This document shows, piece by piece, positions 7,415 to 11,850 of a stretch of 11,850 bases of DNA. The stretch spans positions 1 through 11,850 of the forward strand of contig JAJZGH010000152.1 of NCBI GenBank assembly GCA_021798635.1, in the 5' to 3' direction. The position numbers and the translations under genes are program-made. How positions within the stretch are numbered: position 1 is the stretch's first letter; every line of letters begins with the position of its first letter. Under the pieces are notes generated by a model that saw only the letters and a program-made list of their open reading frames with translations, was not told the origin of the DNA and did not search any database. Source of the DNA: Planctomycetota bacterium (GTDB taxonomy: Bacteria; Planctomycetota; Phycisphaerae; WQYP01).

Positions 7415-8056
7415 ATGCACTGGTTGGTTAATACCCCATTGGTTATTGTGTTGCTGGTGAACCTGTTCATGCTGGGCGTCAGCCGCATGAGGTCGCTGAT
7501 TTACTCGGCTGCCGCGCAAGGTGTCATTTTAAGCGCTTTGCCATTGCTGCTGGAAAAGCGGATTGGTTTGATGATTATCATCGTGGCGCTGGTAACCGCG
7601 GTGATTAAAGGATTCTTAATTCCCCAGATGCTGCATAAGGCCCTGCGCGACGCACAGATCAAGCGAGAGGTGGAGCCGTTGATCGGCTTTTTACCCACCA
7701 TGCTTCTGGGGGCGCTGGGGACGGCGGCGTCTATTACTTTCGCGGCGTACTTACCGGTCACGCAGACGGGAACTTCCACGTTGATTATTCCCGCGTCCTT
7801 CTCCACCGTGCTGACCGGATTTCTGCTCTTGACCACACGATACAAGGCCATTACACAGGTTATTGGTTATCTGATTCTGGAAAATGGTATTTATATATTT
7901 GGCATGTTGCTGCTGACGGCGGTGCCTTTCCTGGTGGAATTGGGCATTCTGCTGGATTTGTTTGTGGGTATTTTTGTGGTCAGTATTATTCTCAACCATA
8001 TCAATGAGGCATTTTCATCTCTGGATACCCGCCAACTTACAGCCTTAAAGGAATAG
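7415..8056 (+). CDS. hyfE: HyfE/NuoK-like membrane subunit
   Basis: A 213-residue, mostly hydrophobic protein with the length of HyfE, whose C-terminal part corresponds to NuoK. Membrane glutamates expected for the ion path are present: E156 in YLILENGIY and E175 in LVELGILLDLFVGIFV, the latter a hallmark of this family. A charged cytoplasmic loop lies at 72-87 (MLHKALRDAQIKREVE). The start codon at 7415 is preceded by AGGT/GAGG (7405-7409), which overlaps the end and stop of hyfC, so translation is probably coupled. The gene ends six bases before hyfF. Confidence 0.92.
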   Translation: MHWLVNTPLVIVLLVNLFMLGVSRMRSLIYSAAAQGVILSALPLLLEKRIGLMIIIVALVTAVIKGFLIPQMLHKALRDAQIKREVEPLIGFLPTMLLGALGTAASITFAAYLPVTQTGTSTLIIPASFSTVLTGFLLLTTRYKAITQVIGYLILENGIYIFGMLLLTAVPFLVELGILLDLFVGIFVVSIILNHINEAFSSLDTRQLTALKE

Positions 8057-8062
8057 ATAAAC

Positions 8063-9502
8063 ATGTTGTTCGCAGTTCTGATTTTCATTCCGGTTCTGGC
8101 GGCGATTGCTGCGGCGGCTACCACTTCCAATGCGCTACGCACGTGGATCATGGTGATCGCGGGGAGTCTGCATTTTGCGGTCATGCTGGCCATTCTGGTT
8201 TTCCAACCGGCACCTTTATGGGGCGGGTGGGTGGGGCTGGACCCGCCGGGAAAACTGGTTTTGCTGTTAATAAGCACCCTGTTTTTAGTATGTTCAATTT
8301 ACACGGTGGGCTATTTGCGCTATCGGACGGAGCGCTCGAATCGCGTTTTGATTCCGTGTCTGCTGATATTTCTGGCCGGCTCCTCGCTGCTGGCGTGTTC
8401 GCAGCAATTGGGATTGATGTGGATTGCCATGGAAACAACAGCTCTTAGCACCGCACCGATGATTTATTTCAACCGCACAGCGCGCTCCATTGAGGCCACG
8501 TGGAAATATCTGCTTTTAAGTTCAGTCGGGATTGCCTTGGCGCTGTTGGGGTCGTTTTTTCTGGTGTGCGCCATGCTCGAACACGACCCGTATCCGTCGC
8601 TGCTATTTTCCCATCTGGTGCGACACGCGGGAGCGGCCAACGCGGTCTGGCTGAAAATGGCCTTTGTACTTTTGCTGGTGGGTTACGGCACGAAAATGGG
8701 TCTGGCTCCCATGCATACCTGGAAGCCCGATGCGTATGGTGAAGCGCCGGGCGTGGTGGGTGCCTTATTGGCCGGCGGCTTAACGAGTTGCGCTTTTCTC
8801 GCCATTTTGCGCGTGGATCGCGTCTGCATTGCCGGAGGATTACAGACGTATACCAGCCATCTGCTTATCGGCATGGGGCTGCTTTCCATGGCGGTGGCGG
8901 CGGTATTTATGCTCGGACAGAAAGATATTAAACGTATGTTGGCGTATTCAAGCGTCGAGCAGATGGGAATTCTGGCCCTGGGCGCGGGCATCGGCGGCCC
9001 GGCACTTTATGGGGCGCTTTTACAGATGATTAACAATGGTCTGACCAAAGGCATGTTGTTTCTTTCCGCGGGGAATATTCACCGGTCTTATGGCAGCAAA
9101 AATACCGACGATGTGCACGGTGCCATGCGCCGGCTGCCGTTGTCCGGCACGATTTTCATGCTGGGTTTTCTGGCCATTACCGGCTCGCCGCCGTTTGGGC
9201 CGTTTATCAGTGTGTTTACCATTTTAAACGCCGCCTTTTCCCGGCATTTCTTTGTGATTGGGGCGTTGTTTTTATTGCTGCTGCTGATGGTATTTATGGG
9301 CATGGGCCGCACGGTGCTGGTGGCAGTGTTAGGCAAGCCGTTGCCGCGGAAGCGTTCCATAAATGCCTATCGCGATGGCTGGATGACGGGCTTGCCGCTG
9401 GTAGTGTCTTTTCTTCTGGTATTAATGCTGGGCGTGCATATTCCCCCCTTCCTGACCCACATGCTCCAGCAGGCCCGGAAATTTATGGAGGTGCAGCCAT
9501 GA
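8063..9502 (+). CDS. hyfF: HyfF-like antiporter-type membrane subunit
   Basis: A 479-residue polytopic protein of the NuoL/M/N superfamily and the third antiporter-like subunit of the cluster. It is distinct from the two HyfB-like ones. Channel residues are E124 in WIAMETTALST, K211 in GYGTKMGLAPMHTW, K290 in DIKRMLAYSS and K329 in NNGLTKGMLFL. The helix ending in ITGSPPFGPF (372-381) is typical of HyfF. It lacks the long C-terminal tail of the HyfB-type proteins. AAAGGA (8047-8052) precedes the start by ten bases. The stop overlaps the start of the next gene by four bases (ATGA), which suggests tight stoichiometry between this subunit and the large catalytic-like subunit. Confidence 0.92.
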   Translation: MLFAVLIFIPVLAAIAAAATTSNALRTWIMVIAGSLHFAVMLAILVFQPAPLWGGWVGLDPPGKLVLLLISTLFLVCSIYTVGYLRYRTERSNRVLIPCLLIFLAGSSLLACSQQLGLMWIAMETTALSTAPMIYFNRTARSIEATWKYLLLSSVGIALALLGSFFLVCAMLEHDPYPSLLFSHLVRHAGAANAVWLKMAFVLLLVGYGTKMGLAPMHTWKPDAYGEAPGVVGALLAGGLTSCAFLAILRVDRVCIAGGLQTYTSHLLIGMGLLSMAVAAVFMLGQKDIKRMLAYSSVEQMGILALGAGIGGPALYGALLQMINNGLTKGMLFLSAGNIHRSYGSKNTDDVHGAMRRLPLSGTIFMLGFLAITGSPPFGPFISVFTILNAAFSRHFFVIGALFLLLLLMVFMGMGRTVLVAVLGKPLPRKRSINAYRDGWMTGLPLVVSFLLVLMLGVHIPPFLTHMLQQARKFMEVQP

Positions 9503-11046
9503 CGCAAACGACCCCATCATCGACGATGTCATTTGCGGAAATAATCAACGGCCAACCGCTGGCCCGGTCCGCGATACCTGACCTGCCCTTGCCGCAGTTG
9601 CAAAACGCCATTCTTGAGGCGGTGCAAGGCGGCCAGAGAGTCACAGCACTTTTTGGATCCCCCCATCAGGATCCGGCAATGTTGAAGGTCTATGCCGTGC
9701 TTGCCGATGATCGGCACAGCCGATTTCATGTCGCCGGCACCAGCGTGTCAGTGGACGGCTTTCCATCCTTAACGCCGCGTTGCCCGCAGGTACATTTGTT
9801 TGAACGGGAAATTGCCGAGCAGTTTGGTGTAAAGCCGCTGGGGCACCCCTGGTTAAAGCCGGTACGCTTCCATCGCAGTTACCGCCCCGGGGCCGATGCG
9901 TGGAATCGCACGGCAACAGATGTCGTGCAGGCCGGGGTCATGGAGTTTTATCAGATCACTGGCGGGCAGGTACACGAAATAGCTGTGGGGCCAATCCACG
10001 CAGGCATTATTGAACCCGGGCATTTTCGCTTTCAGTGCGATGGCGAAACGATATTGCATTTAGAAATTTCTCTGGGGTATCAGCACCGAGGCGTTGAAAG
10101 GGCCATGCAAGGAGGACCGGATAAGCGCTCTTTACATTACGCCGAAACGCTCGCCGGAGATACCACCATCGGCCACGGTTGCGCCTACGCGCGAATGCTT
10201 GAAGCATTAAGCGGCTGCCATATCAGTCCACGCGCCGCCGCCATCCGCGGCGTTGCCATGGAACTTGAACGCCTCGCCAACCATGTCGGAGATCTCGGTG
10301 CGTTATCCGGCGATGTGGGGTTTCTGCCCACCGCATCCTTCTGCGGACGGATCCGTGGCGACTTTCTTAATATGACCGCCGCACTTTGCGGGAGCCGCTT
10401 TGGACGGGGATTATTGCGGGTCGGCGGCGTTAGATTTGATGTGGAAGCGACGCTGGCGGCAGACTTGCTTAAACGCCTGGATGTTGCCGAGCAAGAATCC
10501 CGCCAGGCCATTACGCTGCTTTGGGAAACATCCTCGGTGATGGCGCGATTCGAGGGCATTGGTACGGTGCCGAAGGAGACCGCAGCGGAACTCGGCATGG
10601 TCGGGCCAGCCGCCCGGGCCTGCGGACTGGATATGGATTCGCGGCGCGATCATCCGTCGGGCATTTATCAGTTCAGCCATATTCCCGTATCCACCTGGCG
10701 CGGCGGCGATGTCTTTGCCCGAGCGTATGTGCGCTGGCTGGAAATTCAACGGTCCATTCAGTTTGTTCGTGACCAACTCAAGGCCCTTCCCGGCGGCGAG
10801 TTGCGCTCCGCGGTTGCCGCGCTACAGCCAAATGCCTTCGCTGTAACCATGCAGGAGGCGTGGCGCGGCGAAGTGTGTCACGTTGCCCTGACCGATGCCC
10901 AGGGCCGTTTTGAACGCTACAAAGTTGTGGATCCTTCTTTTCATAATTGGATGGGCGTGGCCATGGCGGTGCGCGGCAAACAGATTTCCGATTTCCCGCT
11001 GTGCAATAAAAGTTTCAGTCTTTCTTATTGCGGACATGATTTATGA
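9499..11046 (+). CDS. hyfG: NuoC-NuoD fusion large subunit, hydrogenase-like but lacking Ni ligands
   Basis: A 515-residue protein of the HyfG/HycE type. Residues about 30-130 are the NuoC-like domain, ending in the signature around REIAEQFGVKPLGHPWLKPV (103-122). The NuoD/large-subunit domain follows, with VGPIHAGIIEPGHFRF (163-178), EISLGYQHRGVE (189-200) and RGVAMELERLANHVGDLG (250-267). In Ni-containing relatives the next elements are RxCGxC and, near the C-terminus, DPCxxC. Here the first region reads AGDTTIGHGCAY (219-230), with Ala219 and Thr222 at the cysteine positions by ungapped alignment to HycE as I recall it. The last residues read SLSYCGHDL, with Ser509 and Gly512 at the cysteine positions. 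The protein stops there, with no C-terminal peptide to cleave. It therefore cannot bind the NiFe centre in the known way and resembles Ehr or NuoD subunits. GGAGG (9487-9491) precedes the start by seven bases. Confidence 0.92.
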   Translation: MTQTTPSSTMSFAEIINGQPLARSAIPDLPLPQLQNAILEAVQGGQRVTALFGSPHQDPAMLKVYAVLADDRHSRFHVAGTSVSVDGFPSLTPRCPQVHLFEREIAEQFGVKPLGHPWLKPVRFHRSYRPGADAWNRTATDVVQAGVMEFYQITGGQVHEIAVGPIHAGIIEPGHFRFQCDGETILHLEISLGYQHRGVERAMQGGPDKRSLHYAETLAGDTTIGHGCAYARMLEALSGCHISPRAAAIRGVAMELERLANHVGDLGALSGDVGFLPTASFCGRIRGDFLNMTAALCGSRFGRGLLRVGGVRFDVEATLAADLLKRLDVAEQESRQAITLLWETSSVMARFEGIGTVPKETAAELGMVGPAARACGLDMDSRRDHPSGIYQFSHIPVSTWRGGDVFARAYVRWLEIQRSIQFVRDQLKALPGGELRSAVAALQPNAFAVTMQEAWRGEVCHVALTDAQGRFERYKVVDPSFHNWMGVAMAVRGKQISDFPLCNKSFSLSYCGHDL

Positions 11047-11074
11047 TAGACGCCCATACATCGGAGAATAGACG

Positions 11075-11850
11075 ATGATTAAATCCCTGATAACGCGATT
11101 TCAACAAGGTTACCGCACGATGGGGTACCCGGCTCCCGGCGCGCCGGAACCCGTTATGCCGGCACGGTTTCGCGGTCGCCCGGTTTTTGATTCCGGCAAA
11201 TGCCCGACGGATTGCCGCCAATGTGTGGAGGCCTGCCCCACTCAGGCGATTGCCATTGTTGATGGCAAAATAAAGTTGGACCTGGGACGGTGCCTGTTCT
11301 GCAACGATTGCGCCGAGGCCTGCCCGGAAAAAGCGATTACCTATTCGCGCGATTATCGCCTGACGGTGCGGCAGGAATCGGATCTGGTCGTCGATTCTGA
11401 TCAGGAAATAAAATTGGCCGCCGCACTCGACGGCAAATTACGTAAGCTTTATGGCCGGAGCCTGCAACTGCGGCAAGTCTGCGCCGGCGGCTGCAACGGC
11501 TGCGAATCCGATGTGAATGTATTGTCTACCATTGGCTGGGATTTGTCGCGCTTTGGTATTTCATTTGTGGCTTCGCCCCGCCACGCCGACGGTCTGTTGA
11601 TTACCGGGCCGGTAACGGAAAATATGAAGCAGGCCCTGAAAATTGCCTATGACGCGTTGCCTGACCCAAAAATTGTCATCGCGGTAGGCGCTTGCGCCCT
11701 GTCCGGCGGCCCGTATATCAATCACCGTGAAGTCAACAACGGCGCGGCAAATATCGTGCCGGTTGACCTGTTTATCCCGGGCTGCCCGCCGCATCCTATG
11801 ACGATTCTCGACGGCCTGCTGCGTTTACTTGGGAAAATAGAAACCGAGAA
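11075..11850 (+). CDS. Ferredoxin-NuoB/HyfI-like small subunit fusion (partial, runs off right edge)
   Basis: 258 codons are visible with no stop before the window ends. Residues 43-54 (CPTDCRQCVEAC) and 73-83 (CLFCNDCAEAC) are two ferredoxin-type [4Fe-4S] motifs; the first has an unusual Cx3C opening, the second the usual Cx2Cx2Cx3CP. From about 130 on it is a NuoB/HyfI-type small subunit: CAGGCNGCE (136-144), GACALSGG with Cys207, and PGCPPHP with Cys237, giving four ligands (C140, C143, C207, C237) for the proximal [4Fe-4S] cluster next to the large subunit. In hydrogenase-4 these are separate proteins (HyfH and HyfI). The fusion would wire three clusters into one electron path. GGAG (11063-11066) lies eight bases upstream of the ATG, and the gene starts 28 bases after the large subunit. 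Confidence 0.92.
   Translation, partial: MIKSLITRFQQGYRTMGYPAPGAPEPVMPARFRGRPVFDSGKCPTDCRQCVEACPTQAIAIVDGKIKLDLGRCLFCNDCAEACPEKAITYSRDYRLTVRQESDLVVDSDQEIKLAAALDGKLRKLYGRSLQLRQVCAGGCNGCESDVNVLSTIGWDLSRFGISFVASPRHADGLLITGPVTENMKQALKIAYDALPDPKIVIAVGACALSGGPYINHREVNNGAANIVPVDLFIPGCPPHPMTILDGLLRLLGKIETE

Noticed and set aside
9499..11850. Functional [NiFe] hydrogenase (formate hydrogenlyase type)
   Set aside because: Subunit order and fold fit, but the nickel ligands and the cleavable C-terminal peptide are missing.
2426..11850. Respiratory complex I (nuo) operon
   Set aside because: The subunit types (HyfB, HyfE, HyfF, fused NuoCD) are hydrogenase-4-like, and no NuoA, NuoJ, NuoE, NuoF or NuoG is present.

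Overview
The window carries one large operon-like cluster on the + strand (about 1582 to the right edge) and one divergently oriented gene on the - strand (82-1104). The + cluster encodes a membrane-bound complex of the complex I / group 4 [NiFe]-hydrogenase superfamily, with subunits most like hydrogenase-4 (Hyf): two tandem HyfB-type antiporter-like subunits, a HyfC/NuoH-type anchor, a HyfE/NuoK-type subunit, a HyfF-type antiporter-like subunit, a fused NuoC-NuoD-type large subunit (HyfG/HycE-like), and a ferredoxin domain fused to a NuoB/HyfI-type small subunit that is cut by the window end.

The key point is that the large subunit has lost all four cysteines that bind nickel in [NiFe] hydrogenases and ends right after the C-terminal motif, with no processing peptide. 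The small subunit keeps the full ligand set for its proximal iron-sulfur cluster and two ferredoxin-type clusters. This fits the poorly understood 'energy-converting hydrogenase-related' (Ehr) complexes rather than a working hydrogenase, although automatic annotation would call it hydrogenase-4. A likely role is coupling electron transfer between an unknown donor and acceptor to proton or sodium translocation. No NADH-oxidising module (NuoEFG), formate dehydrogenase or Ni-maturation gene is visible here.

The first gene of the cluster (1582-2322) encodes a DNA-binding helix-turn-helix domain fused to a PtsN-like phosphotransferase EIIA domain with an intact phospho-histidine site. It is a candidate regulator tying this complex to PEP-dependent phosphorylation signalling. 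The genes that follow are closely spaced (4-bp overlap to about 100-bp gaps) and mostly have good Shine-Dalgarno sites, so co-transcription is likely.

On the left, the - strand gene encodes a membrane-anchored von Willebrand factor A (VWA)-like protein with a degenerate metal site. The 477-bp gap between the divergent genes holds an AT-rich stretch that probably contains promoters, but no gene I can support.

Organism: a moderately GC-rich bacterium with Shine-Dalgarno-led genes. The VWA protein style (one N-terminal membrane helix, Gly-rich linker, C-terminal VWA) and the Ehr-like complex suggest the Planctomycetes or a nearby PVC-group lineage, but this is a low-confidence inference from memory. 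No tRNA, rRNA, CRISPR array, insertion sequence or convincing terminator was seen.
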